64,000 bases of DNA from Flavobacterium tiangeerense (GTDB lineage Bacteria > Bacteroidota > Bacteroidia > Flavobacteriales > Flavobacteriaceae). Positions 35,769-45,800 of this stretch are shown one piece after another. Position 1 is the stretch's first letter. Each line of letters opens with the position of its first letter. The DNA lies in assembly GCF_007830355.1 (NCBI RefSeq), contig NZ_VLKO01000009.1, positions 124,001 to 188,000 of the forward strand, read 5' to 3'. The notes beneath the pieces were generated by a model. It saw nothing but the letters and a program-made list of their open reading frames with translations. It searched no databases and was not told the origin of the DNA. The position numbers and the translations under genes are program-made.

Positions 35769-36221
35769 ATGTTACTTACTGCATCAAAACTTAATAAATT
35801 TTTACTTTTCAAATTACCATCGGCTTTTATTTGCGGAGTTCGCGTAAAAAACATTGACGAAAAAAAATGTGTTGTATCCGTAAAACACCGCTGGATCAAT
35901 CAAAATCCTTTTAACTCGATGTATTTTGCCGTTCAAGCTATGGCAGCAGAATTGACCACGGGCGCACTTGTGATGTTTCAAATTCAAAAAAGTGGTCGTA
36001 AAATATCAATGCTAGTAGCAAACAACAAAGGAAACTTTACCAAAAAAGCCACGGGTCGCATTACTTTTACGTGTAATGACGGTCATTTAATTGAAAAAGC
36101 AATTCAGGAAACTATTGCTACTGGAGAGGGGCAAACGTTTTGGATGAAATCCATTGGCACCGATGAAAAAGGAGTACAAGTTTCAGAAATGGACTTTGAA
36201 TGGAGTGTGAGAGTAAAATAA
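35769..36221 (+). CDS. DUF4442 hotdog-fold protein
   Basis: A 150-residue protein of the DUF4442 family, related to PaaI/YiiD hotdog thioesterases. Seen are ICGVRVKNIDEKKCVVSVKH, the NPFNSMYFAVQAMAAELTTG helix of the hotdog fold, and a C-terminal strand set. No signal peptide is present, so it should be cytosolic. A catalytic Asp or Glu of classic thioesterases would lie in the AAELTTG helix; Glu is present. Thioesterase activity is plausible but not shown for the family. Confidence 0.75.
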   Translation: MLLTASKLNKFLLFKLPSAFICGVRVKNIDEKKCVVSVKHRWINQNPFNSMYFAVQAMAAELTTGALVMFQIQKSGRKISMLVANNKGNFTKKATGRITFTCNDGHLIEKAIQETIATGEGQTFWMKSIGTDEKGVQVSEMDFEWSVRVK

Positions 36222-36241
36222 TATACTACTTATATAAAAGT

Positions 36242-36268
36242 AAAACGCCTCTATAAAGAGGCGTTTTT
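36242..36268 (+). terminator. Rho-independent terminator after the DUF4442 gene
   Basis: An 11-bp perfect stem (36242-36252 with 36257-36267) around ataa, followed by T. It may also serve the convergent small gene at 36290. Confidence 0.88.
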
Positions 36269-36289
36269 TGTTTAATACATATGGGTTTT

Positions 36290-36511
36290 TTAGCACTTTT
36301 TACCGGCACTTGATGCATCGCATTTTTTTCCTTTTGCTTTGCATGCTGCCATACATTTTTCAATTTCAGCTGCTGACATGGCTGCTTTTCCACCTTTTTT
36401 AGAACAACAAGCCTCTTTTTTTGCTTTTTCTTTGGCTACTGCTTTAACTTCTTGTGCATTCATTTGAAGTGTAAAAAAAGCAATTACAGCTAGGGATACT
36501 ATTTTTTTCAT
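36290..36511 (-). CDS. Small secreted Cys- and Lys-rich protein
   Basis: A 73-residue protein with a clear signal peptide (MKKIVSLAVIAFFTLQMNAQ, cut after about residue 20). The 53-residue mature part has about 15 Lys and six Cys at 35, 36, 53, 57, 64 and 73, including CC and a CxxxC. No known domain is recognised. The pattern could bind a metal or form disulfides; this is a guess. It has its own -7 box 28 nt upstream and is convergent with the DUF4442 gene. The signal peptide and composition support a real gene despite its size. Confidence 0.75.
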   Translation of the reverse strand: MKKIVSLAVIAFFTLQMNAQEVKAVAKEKAKKEACCSKKGGKAAMSAAEIEKCMAACKAKGKKCDASSAGKKC

Positions 36512-36539
36512 AAGTTTTGATTTTTGATTGTTTGTATTT

Positions 36540-36547
36540 CAAATATA
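36540..36547 (-). promoter_or_regulatory. -7 box of the small Cys-rich gene
   Basis: The minus strand reads TATATTTG (TAnnTTTG) 28 nt before the start codon. Confidence 0.55.
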
Positions 36548-36689
36548 AAGATTTTATGTAATGTTGAATCGCTTCTTGTGAAAAAATTAGTCTTTATGCC
36601 GCCACTTTAACATATAAAAATAGTTTAAGAAGCTATTATAGTCATTTTTTGTATGAACTGGTTTCAATATCTAAAATGATATAAACGAG

Positions 36690-37250
36690 TTAATAATACA
36701 TTCTAAAATCAAGTAATTTGCACAATGCATACTGTTTTTGATGCAGTTCTTCAACAATTTCAAAAATATCATCTTGCTCTTCAAACAGTCCAAAAAACAA
36801 ACGGTCTAGCACGGTACTACTCACGTTAGGAAGGAATGCACCATAGCCCGAGACAGCTTTTGCACCAGTAACATCAATAAAATATTGTGCCTCATCTGGT
36901 GATAAATTAAGAATCTTTGAATTCGCAAAATGAACAATTTTTCCTCTCATTTTCCCTTCAAATAATTCGGCTATTTCTTCAAGGCTGTAAAAATATTCGT
37001 TGATGCAAATCGTATTGGCTTCGCCAGGCATTACCAGATAAATGATTTCATAATTGGTAAAATTATGATCGTCATATAGCAGTCTATTCAAGCTTTCTTC
37101 TAGTCCTTCTATGGTGTCACATGTTTTATAAATACTAGTCAATCCTTGATCTGAAGCTAGTTTTTCTAGATGTTTGACAACTTCGGTATCTAGATTTTCC
37201 TCTACATCGGCTACAGCCTCAAGACAGAAAATAAATGTATCGGTTTCCAT
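36690..37250 (-). CDS. Uncharacterised protein, DUF6642-like
   Basis: A 186-residue acidic protein with no signal peptide or membrane segment. It has a Rossmann-like feel: a first strand TFIFCLEAV, a strand IIYLVMPGEANTI and GKIVHFANSKIL, then GAKAVSGYGAF and a helical C-terminus. I believe it matches DUF6642, an uncharacterised family in Bacteroidetes, but without a search this is tentative. The segments resemble CHAT/caspase-like peptidase folds (a central strand followed by HFANS, then SGYG), yet no clear catalytic His-Cys pair is present. It is monocistronic with its own -7 box. Confidence 0.6.
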   Translation of the reverse strand: METDTFIFCLEAVADVEENLDTEVVKHLEKLASDQGLTSIYKTCDTIEGLEESLNRLLYDDHNFTNYEIIYLVMPGEANTICINEYFYSLEEIAELFEGKMRGKIVHFANSKILNLSPDEAQYFIDVTGAKAVSGYGAFLPNVSSTVLDRLFFGLFEEQDDIFEIVEELHQKQYALCKLLDFRMYY

Positions 37251-37326
37251 TGTATTCGATTTAGATGATGTAAAAAATAAAGAATTCCAAATGGCACTAT
37301 ACCTGATTTAAAATATCTCATGATAA

Positions 37327-37334
37327 CAAAAATA
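37327..37334 (-). promoter_or_regulatory. Candidate -7 box for the DUF6642-like gene
   Basis: The minus strand reads TATTTTTG (TAnnTTTG) 76 nt before the start codon. Confidence 0.45.
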
Positions 37335-37383
37335 AGGTTCTACGGCTAAATTCTTGCCTAAACGAGTGTGAAGTTATTGCAAA

Positions 37384-37410
37384 AAAAGTGTTGTGAACAC
37401 CGTTTTTTTT
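37384..37410 (-). terminator. Possible terminator after the GT2 gene
   Basis: A short stem gtgtt/aacac around gtg sits between A- and T-runs. On the minus strand it is followed by seven T. It is weak but well placed 70 nt after the GT2 stop. Confidence 0.45.
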
Positions 37411-37477
37411 GTAAGACTAGTAATTGTTTTGGATATTTTTTTGCGACGAATGTTTTCTTATAAAACGCAATTAAGAA

Positions 37478-38389
37478 TTATTGATATCTTTTTTTGAGTG
37501 CTATTAAGGCTAATACTTTGGTCTCTAATACGATATATTTGAGAAGTAAAATTGGGTCGATTGTTCGCAAAGCTATTTCTATTTCATGGTGAATCATGTT
37601 TAAAATGGCCTTGTTTTCCTCGGTAGTGGTATTCATTTTTAAAGCATGGATTACAATTTTATACGTAGACCGGTTGTATTTTCGTGTTTTTGAATTCAAT
37701 CTTCTAAAACGGTAGGTACTCAAGGAATTTTTTAATTCTCTTTTTTGTAACAGAATTTGGTCTATGTAATCAAAGTTGTAGCTGCGCGCTGCTCGTATCC
37801 AGAAATCATAATCTTCATAATGCAAGTTTTCATTATAGCCGTTTAGTTTTTCATAAACTTCTCTTTTTGCCATTGCCGAAACGGAACAAACATTATTGTC
37901 TAAACGCAATAATCCTAAATAAATGTCGCCTGTAGGTTGGCTTTGTATTCGTTTTTTATTTTGGTCTACCTCAAAAAAATAGCTAAAATGCGTGTTGTCT
38001 TCAAAGATCATTTCGGCATTACCGTATACAATTCCAAGATTAGTGTAAGTGCTATTTTTAAACTGCTCTATTTGCGTGGCTACACAATCGGGATGGAGTA
38101 AATCATCAGTTGCAAAATCAATAATATAGGAGCCAGTTGAGCGCTTGAAGGCGGTATTAAAAGATTTTGTATTCCCTTGGTTTACACGATTGGCAATAAA
38201 AATAACATTGGGATAGTTAACGAGCCATTTTTCAATCTCTTCCACAGAATTGTCTGTGCTACAGTCATCTACAATAATAATTTCAATGTTTTTATGAGTT
38301 TGATTTACAATTGATTCCAGTCCTTCTTGAACAAATTTTTCATGATTGTAACAAAGACAGATAACGGAAACTAGTGGATTGTAATTCAT
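37478..38389 (-). CDS. GT2 glycosyltransferase
   Basis: A 303-residue family 2 glycosyltransferase. It has VSVICLCYNHEKFVQEGLES at the start (start of the GT-A fold), the nucleotide-binding VDDCSTDNS, and a DFATDDLLHPD segment carrying the metal-binding acidic pair. HYEDYDFWIRAAR holds the likely catalytic base region. No membrane helix is obvious. It is divergently placed 47 nt from the GT4 gene at 38437, with promoters facing away from each other. It probably adds one sugar to a surface glycan or lipid-linked oligosaccharide. Confidence 0.88.
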   Translation of the reverse strand: MNYNPLVSVICLCYNHEKFVQEGLESIVNQTHKNIEIIIVDDCSTDNSVEEIEKWLVNYPNVIFIANRVNQGNTKSFNTAFKRSTGSYIIDFATDDLLHPDCVATQIEQFKNSTYTNLGIVYGNAEMIFEDNTHFSYFFEVDQNKKRIQSQPTGDIYLGLLRLDNNVCSVSAMAKREVYEKLNGYNENLHYEDYDFWIRAARSYNFDYIDQILLQKRELKNSLSTYRFRRLNSKTRKYNRSTYKIVIHALKMNTTTEENKAILNMIHHEIEIALRTIDPILLLKYIVLETKVLALIALKKRYQ

Positions 38390-38406
38390 TTGAACAAAGA
38401 AGTGTT

Positions 38407-38414
38407 TATATTTG
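38407..38414 (+). promoter_or_regulatory. Candidate -7 box for the GT4-fdtA-GT4 operon
   Basis: TATATTTG (TAnnTTTG) lies 22 nt before the first GT4 start. A TTTG at 38389-38392 is 14 nt upstream, a shorter spacing than usual. Confidence 0.5.
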
Positions 38415-38436
38415 AAGCTAAATTAGTAAATTAAAA

Positions 38437-39522
38437 ATGATTCCGAAAAAAATAACAATTGCTCTAGTGGGCGATTCACTGGGTGGCGGTGGTGCAGAAC
38501 GTGTCCATGCCGTGCTGTCTTGTTTTTTTGAAAGTAAAGGAATCGCGGTTCACAACATTATTTTTGTTGACGATATCGTTTATGATTACAAAGGAGTTGT
38601 GCTTAACTTAGATGAAAAAAATACAGCGACAACCTTTAAAAAGCTACAACGATTACAAGAGTTACGAAGTTATTTTAAAGAACATCATTTTGATTTTGTT
38701 CTTGATTTTCGCTATCGAGTGAATACGATAAATGAATTTTTGATGGCACATTATGTTTATCAATCGAGTATTATTTATACCATTCATAGTGGAATTTTAC
38801 ACAATTATATTTCAAAGAAACCCTGGATTGCCCGTTTTATTTATGGAAAACATAATTTTGTTACCGTAAGTAAAGCACTGGAAAGAGCGTTGCTCCAGCA
38901 GTATAATATTAAAGCTCAAACCATTTACAATCCTTTTGAAGTTGAAAAGATTCAACAATTAGCTCTGGCTAGTATGCCAATGGAGGATACCTATATTATT
39001 GCTGTGGGTCGAATGAACGAAAAGGTAAAACAATTTGATGTGTTGATAGAGGCGTATTCTAAAACGGTATTGCCAAAAAATGGGATAAAATTAAAAATTA
39101 TTGGTTCTGGAATCTATCTTGAGGATTTAAAACGGCTTGTTGCTGAGAAAAATTTAGGTGATTTAGTAGAGTTTTTGGGTTGTCAAAAAAATCCTTTTTG
39201 TCACCAAAAAAATGCTCTTTTCACAGTAGTTACCAGCGAATATGAAGGACTTTCAAATGTGATTATAGAAAGTTTGTTAGTAGGAACTCCTGCCATTTCC
39301 TATGATTGTTTTGCTGGGCCAAGTGAAATTATTACAGACCGATTCAATGGTTTACTGGTTGAAAATCAAAATAAGGAGCAACTGGTTGAAGCCATAGATT
39401 TACTTTATACGGATGCTGAATTAAGAGCATTTTGCAAAGCGAATAGTGTACCAAGTGCGCTTCGGTTTTCAGTAGAAAAAATTGGAAATGAATGGCTTGA
39501 TTATTTAAATACGAAGAGTTAA
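38437..39522 (+). CDS. GT4 glycosyltransferase
   Basis: A 361-residue GT-B fold enzyme. The N-terminal GDSLGGGGAERVHAVL is the acceptor-side glycine loop. The C-terminal donor domain has VGRMNEKVKQFDVLIEAYSK, GSGIYLEDL, VEFLGCQKNP and the GT4 motif EYEGLSNVIIESLLVGTPA. No signal or membrane helix. It starts a three-gene unit: fdtA begins 2 nt after its stop. The short N-terminal gap of 47 nt to the divergent GT2 suggests shared control of glycan genes. Confidence 0.88.
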   Translation: MIPKKITIALVGDSLGGGGAERVHAVLSCFFESKGIAVHNIIFVDDIVYDYKGVVLNLDEKNTATTFKKLQRLQELRSYFKEHHFDFVLDFRYRVNTINEFLMAHYVYQSSIIYTIHSGILHNYISKKPWIARFIYGKHNFVTVSKALERALLQQYNIKAQTIYNPFEVEKIQQLALASMPMEDTYIIAVGRMNEKVKQFDVLIEAYSKTVLPKNGIKLKIIGSGIYLEDLKRLVAEKNLGDLVEFLGCQKNPFCHQKNALFTVVTSEYEGLSNVIIESLLVGTPAISYDCFAGPSEIITDRFNGLLVENQNKEQLVEAIDLLYTDAELRAFCKANSVPSALRFSVEKIGNEWLDYLNTKS

Positions 39523-39523
39523 G

Positions 39524-39916
39524 ATGCAAATAGAAATTATAGACATACCCAAGATTGAAAATGTGCTTGGGAATATTGCAGTCATAGAAAATGAGGTGAT
39601 TCCGTTTGAAATTAAGCGTGTGTATTATTTATTTGATATTCCTAGTTCTTCAAAAAGAGGCGGACATTCTCATAAAAAGCTACAGCAAGTTTTAATTGCC
39701 ATTTCAGGAAGTTTTGATGTAGTTTTAAAAGATGGAATTACAGAAAAAACCATTACCTTAAATAAACCTGACAAAGGATTATTGATTAAAAATGATACAT
39801 GGCGCGAACTTGAAAATTTTTCATCAGGTGCCGTTTGTCTTGTCTTGGCATCAGCCACTTTTGATGAGGAGGATTATATCAGGGATTTTGATACTTTCAT
39901 CAACTCAAAAAAATGA
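39524..39916 (+). CDS. FdtA/QdtA-family cupin sugar isomerase
   Basis: A 130-residue cupin of the WxcM/FdtA group, which isomerises dTDP-4-keto-6-deoxyglucose to a 3-keto form before amination. Motifs seen are IKRVYYLFDIPSSSKRGGHSH, with the family His pair in GGHSHKKLQQ, and ISGSFDVVLKDG, then WRELENFSSGAVCLVLAS. The length is normal. The rml genes that supply its substrate and the aminotransferase that normally uses its product are not in the window. It is tightly packed between two GT4 genes (2 nt and a 4-nt ATGA overlap), so it serves the same glycan. Confidence 0.82.
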   Translation: MQIEIIDIPKIENVLGNIAVIENEVIPFEIKRVYYLFDIPSSSKRGGHSHKKLQQVLIAISGSFDVVLKDGITEKTITLNKPDKGLLIKNDTWRELENFSSGAVCLVLASATFDEEDYIRDFDTFINSKK

Positions 39917-41001
39917 AACTACTTTATATAGTTCCAAATATCAATAATGAAGGAGGGGTTGCAAGAATCTTATCTTTTAAAACGGATTATTTTATTACAC
40001 AATGCGGTTATGAAGTTCATATTTTGACTCAAAATAACGGGAATACTCCCTTGTTTTATTCTTTTCATGAGGATGTTGTGTTTCATGACATGCAATTAAA
40101 AGGTGCTGCTCCTTTGTTTGCTTTTCAATATTATAAGGCGTTAAATCAAAATATTTCCCTCATTAAACCAAATTGTATTCTAATTTGTGATAATGGATTA
40201 AAAGCTTTTTTACTGCCTTTTTTAGTTCGACGGAAAATTCCACTTTTGTTAGAGATTCACAGTTCCATTCATGTACAAGAACATCCCTCTTCTCATGCTG
40301 TATTCAGTTCCTTGAAACGGAATTTGCAATATCACTTCAAAAAGTATGCTGCTCAAAAGTATACTAAAGTTGTATTTTTATCCAATGAAAGTGCTCAAGA
40401 ATGGAATGTTAGGAAGAAAGCAATAATTCCTAATCCATTATGGTTTGCCTTAAATTCTGTTGCGCCGCTTTCATCGAGAAAGGTACTTGCTGTAGCTAGA
40501 AATACTTATGAGAAAGGGCTAGACAGGTTGTTGCCTATTTGGAAAGAAGTCGTAACATTATATCCATCCTGGAAATTAGAATTATACTGTGGCAACTACC
40601 AAGATCTTGAGGTGTTAGCTCGAGAGTTAGGAATACAAGATTCGGTTGTTTTTTTAGACTCAACCAAAACGATTCAAGAGGTGTATTTACAAGCAGCCAT
40701 TTATGTTATGACGTCTCGTTATGAGTGTTTTCCAATGGTTTTACTGGAGGCGATGGCTTCTGGAGTTCCTTGTGTTGCTTATGATTGTCCTTGTGGTCCA
40801 AGAGCAATTATAAATCATGGTGTTGATGGATTGCTCGTTGAAGATGGTAATCAAGATGAATTTATAAAACAATTGCAGTTGTTGATGAGCAATGAAACGC
40901 TTTGTTTAGAAATGAGCAAAAAAGCGCAAGCTACAAGTAATGCTTACCAGATAGAGCAAGTAATGCCTGAATGGCAAAAATTAATCAAGTCCTTAACCTA
41001 A
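39913..41001 (+). CDS. GT4 glycosyltransferase
   Basis: A 362-residue GT-B enzyme. It starts with VPNINNEGGVARILSFK, and its donor-side half has VARNTYEKGLDRLLPIWKEV, VFLDSTKTIQEVYLQA and SRYECFPMVLLEAMASGVPC. The start overlaps the fdtA stop by 4 nt. Its 3' end overlaps the convergent GT2 gene by 9 nt. The first two-thirds is only weakly similar to the preceding GT4, so it is not a recent duplicate. Confidence 0.88.
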   Translation: MKLLYIVPNINNEGGVARILSFKTDYFITQCGYEVHILTQNNGNTPLFYSFHEDVVFHDMQLKGAAPLFAFQYYKALNQNISLIKPNCILICDNGLKAFLLPFLVRRKIPLLLEIHSSIHVQEHPSSHAVFSSLKRNLQYHFKKYAAQKYTKVVFLSNESAQEWNVRKKAIIPNPLWFALNSVAPLSSRKVLAVARNTYEKGLDRLLPIWKEVVTLYPSWKLELYCGNYQDLEVLARELGIQDSVVFLDSTKTIQEVYLQAAIYVMTSRYECFPMVLLEAMASGVPCVAYDCPCGPRAIINHGVDGLLVEDGNQDEFIKQLQLLMSNETLCLEMSKKAQATSNAYQIEQVMPEWQKLIKSLT

Positions 41002-41892
41002 AGACTTTGGGTTTGAAATAGAACATAAATAGCCCAATCTAAAACAATTAAAAAAGAATAATTTTGGATTGTTACTTTTTAAATTTTGTTCCAATGCTTT
41101 CGAAAATACTTTGAAAGCCAGAGCTATGCCATATTGAATTTTAGTTTTAATTAAAAAATCATATAGTGAAAGCAATTTGACAAACTTAGAATCAATTGTT
41201 TTTGTTTGATACAATTGCTGCAAATTTTCCAGAGATTGCTTGGTTTTACTTAAATAATCATAGTTTGTGTCAATATCACCATGTTCTACACCATTTTCAA
41301 GATGCATTAAAGAAAAAAGTTTGAGACTCAAGCGATAGGAAAGTTGGGTATCGTCATGACCGTATTTGGTGGTATTCGTGTCAAATCTTACCGTGTCAAA
41401 ACACTTTTTTTTGATGAGTGTATTGTTAAAAAGCAGTGCAGAATACCCTTTTTTTTCTCGTTCAGGGGCACTTTGGTCTTCCATATAGCGACCGTATTTC
41501 CAGCGCAGTTTTTGATTATTTGAAGGGCACTTTTCAGGATGAACTCGGCCACCATAAACAATATCGAAAGTGTTTATTTGTTTGATGTAGTGGTGAATAA
41601 AGTTTTTGTTTGTGATAATTGAATCGCCATCTAAAAAAAGCAGCCAATCATATTTTGATTGTGCTGCTAGATTATTTCTATTTTCTCGGTGGCTAATATT
41701 ATTTTTTAAGGAAACAAAGCTACAATGTGATAAGTCGTTTATTTTTTCATTAAAAAGATTCAAATCTGATTCTGAAGCATCATCTTGACAAATAATTTCG
41801 AATGGTATTTCTTGTTCGACGCATTGTCTATGCAGTTCTTGAACGGTAGGAAATGCATTGAAATTATAAATAGGAACAAGAATAGAAAGCAT
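40993..41892 (-). CDS. GT2 glycosyltransferase
   Basis: A 299-residue family 2 glycosyltransferase. Visible are LSILVPIYNF, the DDASESD nucleotide-site motif, NNISHRENRNNLAAQSKYDW, and the DGDS metal-binding motif in LFLDGDSII. KYGHDDTQLSYRL supplies the likely acidic catalytic region. It lies on the strand opposite to the neighbouring GT4 and shares one base with the ftsE stop at its start, so it reads through from ftsE. This is an unusual pairing of a division gene with a glycan gene. Confidence 0.87.
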   Translation of the reverse strand: MLSILVPIYNFNAFPTVQELHRQCVEQEIPFEIICQDDASESDLNLFNEKINDLSHCSFVSLKNNISHRENRNNLAAQSKYDWLLFLDGDSIITNKNFIHHYIKQINTFDIVYGGRVHPEKCPSNNQKLRWKYGRYMEDQSAPEREKKGYSALLFNNTLIKKKCFDTVRFDTNTTKYGHDDTQLSYRLSLKLFSLMHLENGVEHGDIDTNYDYLSKTKQSLENLQQLYQTKTIDSKFVKLLSLYDFLIKTKIQYGIALAFKVFSKALEQNLKSNNPKLFFFNCFRLGYLCSISNPKSLG

Positions 41893-42578
41893 TACGAATT
41901 GCGTTGCTGTATCACTTCGAATATTTTAGAATCTTCACATTTTAATGTTTTGGATGGGAATTTCATCAATAAAGCATAATCATGCGTAGCCATAATGATT
42001 GTTTTTCCTATAGCATTAATCTTTTTTAGTACTTCAAGAACTTCGGCACTGGTTTGAGGATCAAGATTTCCCGTAGGTTCATCAGCAAGGATTAGCTCAG
42101 GGTCATTAAGTAATGCGCGAGCAATTGCTACACGCTGTTGTTCTCCACCAGATAATTGATGTGGCATTTTTTTGCCAAATTCACCCATCCCTACTTTATT
42201 TAAAACTTCCTCAATTTTAGCTTCCATTTCACCGTTATCGGTCCATCCAGTAGCTTTTAGCACAAATAACATGTTGTCATTTACGGTGCGATCTGGTAGT
42301 AACTTAAAATCTTGAAAAACAATTCCAATTTTTCGACGTAAAAACGGAATGTCATCTTCTTTTAAAGTTGCTAAATCAAAGTCAACAATTGTTCCTTCTC
42401 CCTCTGTCAAAGCCAAATCAGCGTAAAGTGTTTTCATTAAACTACTTTTACCAGAACCTGTTTTACCAATGATATAAAGAAATTCGCCATGCTTTACCTC
42501 CAAGTTTACATCAGATAAAATTGATTTATTTTCTTGATAAATAGTTACATTTTTTAAGGATAGTACGGATTGTGACAT
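41892..42578 (-). CDS. ftsE: Cell-division ATP-binding protein FtsE
   Basis: A 228-residue ABC ATPase. Walker [10 protein letters not shown] is at 38-46, the signature [15 protein letters not shown] and Walker [12 protein letters not shown] follow, with the H-loop in MATHDY. Sequence length and the [13 protein letters not shown] segment fit FtsE of the FtsEX complex, which controls peptidoglycan hydrolases at the septum. ftsX is not adjacent, which is common in Bacteroidetes. LolD-type transporters are similar, so the assignment rests on the FtsE-like Q-loop region. The GT2 gene follows directly. Confidence 0.88.
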   Translation of the reverse strand: MSQSVLSLKNVTIYQENKSILSDVNLEVKHGEFLYIIGKTGSGKSSLMKTLYADLALTEGEGTIVDFDLATLKEDDIPFLRRKIGIVFQDFKLLPDRTVNDNMLFVLKATGWTDNGEMEAKIEEVLNKVGMGEFGKKMPHQLSGGEQQRVAIARALLNDPELILADEPTGNLDPQTSAEVLEVLKKINAIGKTIIMATHDYALLMKFPSKTLKCEDSKIFEVIQQRNS

Positions 42579-42790
42579 GTTTTACATTTGTTTATGGGGT
42601 AAAAGTAATAAGTTAACGCAACGATTCAAAATAAATTCTGTTGTAATGCTTAGAATTCGATAAAAAATTAAAGAACAAAATCAAACCCACCGTTTCTAAA
42701 AATAATCCTAGAACAGTATGCGAACCAACAGCAATTGTAAAAAAATCATAATAAATCCCGTATTCAATTCGTTATAGACTCAGAATATAA

Positions 42791-42798
42791 TACATTTG
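42791..42798 (+). promoter_or_regulatory. Candidate -7 box for the large TPR gene
   Basis: TACATTTG (TAnnTTTG) lies 21 nt before the start codon. Confidence 0.5.
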
Positions 42799-42819
42799 AA
42801 TTATTAAAATAAAAGTACA

Positions 42820-45800
42820 ATGCGTAAACTTTCTCAATGTTTTATAGGTAGCCTTTTTATCTATGCCACTAGTCTTAGTGCACAAAAAACAGCAATATAT
42901 ACTCATGACTCCAGGGAATTTGACAAAGCAGTCTCATTATTCAAAGATGATCAATATGCATCTGCCCAATTAATTTTTAATAAAGTAAAAGAAACAGCCA
43001 CCACCGAGGAGCTAAAATCAGATTGTACTTATTATGCCGCAAACTGCGCCATTAGAACCAACCAGTCTAATGCAGATGAGTTGATGGAACAGTTTGTTAC
43101 AGATTATCCCACGAGTGTAAAACAAAATCAAGCGTATATAGAGGTAGCGCAATTTCACTTTAAACAAGGAAATTATCCTCAAGCTTTGCAATGGTTCGAT
43201 AAAGTTGACGAGTCTAGTTTGAGTAGAAATGATCAAGATAAGTTTAATTTTCAAAAAGGATATGGTAACTTTAATGCTAAGAAACGCAAGGAGGCAACTG
43301 CGTATTTTAACAAAGTAATTAACTCACAAGAATATGGTTCACAAGCTAAATACTACCTAGGATTTATGGCTTATGAGGGCGATGATTATAAGCAAGCAAC
43401 TAAATATTTTGATGAAGTTTCGGGTGAGGAGAAGTACAAAGAAAAATTGTCGTATTACCAAGCCGATATGAATTTTAAGCTTGGTAATTTTCAAAAAGCT
43501 ATCGATTTAGGGCAAAAAGCAATGGCTGGTTCAAATGCTTTAGAAAAATCAGAGCTGAATAAAATCATTGGCGAAAGCTACTTTAATCTAAAACAATACA
43601 GCAACGCAATTCCTTTTTTAGAGGCTTATAAAGGCAAAAAAGGGAAGTGGACAAATACAGATTTTTACCAATTAGGTTATGCGCATTACAAGCAAAAAGA
43701 TTTTGAAAATGCAATCAGTCAGTTTAATAAAATAATAGGAGGGAAAGATTTTGTGGCACAAAATGCCTACTATCATCTGGGCGAAAGTTACTTGAATACA
43801 GATAAGAAACAACAAGCATTAAACGCTTTCAAGAATGCGTCTGAAATGGATTTTGATCTCGCCATTCAAGAAGATGCGAGTTTAAATTATGCTAAATTGA
43901 GTTATGAATTAGGCAATTCCTATCAAAGTGTACCAGCCGTTTTACAAGCTTTTTTAAAGAAATATCCAGAGAATGCGAATAAAAATGAGATTGAGAAATT
44001 ATTGATAGACTCCTATATTTCTTCTAAAAATTACAAAGAAGCGCTCGTATTATTAGAAAAAAATAAGTCACCCGAAAATAAAGTAGCGTACCAAAAAGTT
44101 CTTTTTTACCGAGGATTAGAATTGTACACCGACGCAAATTTTAATGAAGCTTTGAAAATGTTTACCAAGGCTTTAACCGAACAAAAAGATCCTGTTTTTA
44201 CTGCTAGAACAATTTTTTGGAAAGCAGAAACAGAATATGTTTTAAATGATTTTAAAGAGGCTTTACTCACTTTCAAACAGTTTACAAATGCGGCTCAGGC
44301 AAACACGGTTCCGGAGTTTAAAAATCACAATTACAATATAGCATACACGTTCTTTAAGTTGAAAGAATACGAACAAGCTGGGAATTATTTTCAAAAACAA
44401 ATTGATAACGCTACTGCGGATAAAGTTCGTTTTCAAGATTCTTATTTAAGACTTGCGGATTGTCGATTTGTAACTTCAAAATATGCGGAGGCCTTACAAG
44501 CGTATTCAAAAGTGGTAGACTCAAAAAGTGTAGATGCTGATTATGCTTATTTTCAAAGAGCTATTTCGTATGGTTTTATGGGTAAAAATGATAAAAAAAT
44601 TAATGATTTAAATTCATTTTTAGAGGCCTATCAAAAATCTGATTTTAGAGATGATGCGTTGTTTGAACTAGCAAATACCTATGTTGCTGAAAACGAAAAT
44701 GACAAAGGAATTAAGACCTACGACAGATTGAATACCGAGTTTAAAAACGGAACATTTACTTCTAGATCAATTTTACGTCAAGGTTTAATTTTTTACAATA
44801 CAGATAAAGACGATCAAGCATTAGTCAAATTTAAAAAAGTTGCTGCTGATTTCCCTAGAACTCCTGAGGCACTAGAGGCTGTAGCAACAGCTAGATTGAT
44901 TTATGTAGACACGGGACGAGTAAATGAATATGCAACGTGGGTTAAGACACTCGATTTTGTTGCTGTAACGGATGCAGAATTAGACAATGACAGTTATGAG
45001 GCAGCCGAAAAGCAATTTCAGCAAAACAATACAAAGCAAGCTATTGCTGGATTTGCAAGTTATGTAAGTCAGTTTCCACGCGGACTTCATGCTTTACCAG
45101 CTAACTATTATTTAGCGCAACTTTATTTTACAGATGGTGCCGAGAACAAAACTATTCCGCATTATGAGTACGTAGTGGCTCAGCCTCGAAATGAATTTTC
45201 AGAGCAGTCTTTGTCTCGATTGTCTCAAATTTATCTTAAAAATAAAGATTCAGAGAAAGCAATTGCAATGCTAACTAGATTGGAAAACGAAGCAGAAACG
45301 TCTCAAAACAAAACTTTTGCTCAGTCTAATTTGATGAAATTGTATTACGACAATAAAGACTATCCTAATTCGGGTGTTTATGCCGAAAAAGTATTGCTAA
45401 ATCCTAAAACGGATAATGGAGTAAAAAGTGATGCTCAAATTATCATTGCCCGTGCTGCAATAGTTAACGGAGACGAAGTAAAAGCGAAAAGCGCTTATGC
45501 AAAATTAATGGCTACGGCCAAAGGAGAACTGGCAGCAGAGGCGTTGTATTATGATGCCTATTTTAAAAACAAAGAGGCTAATTATGAAGCTTCGAATACA
45601 GCGGTGCAAAAATTAGCTAAAAGTTATGCTAGTTATAAATATTTTGGTGCTAAAGGATTGGTGCTAATGGCTAAGAATTTTTATGGACTGAAAGATAGTT
45701 TTCAAGCCACTTATATTTTAGAGAATGTTATTCAGAATTTCACTGATTTCCCAGATGTTGTTGCTGATGCTCAAAAAGAATTAGATATTATCAAAACCGA

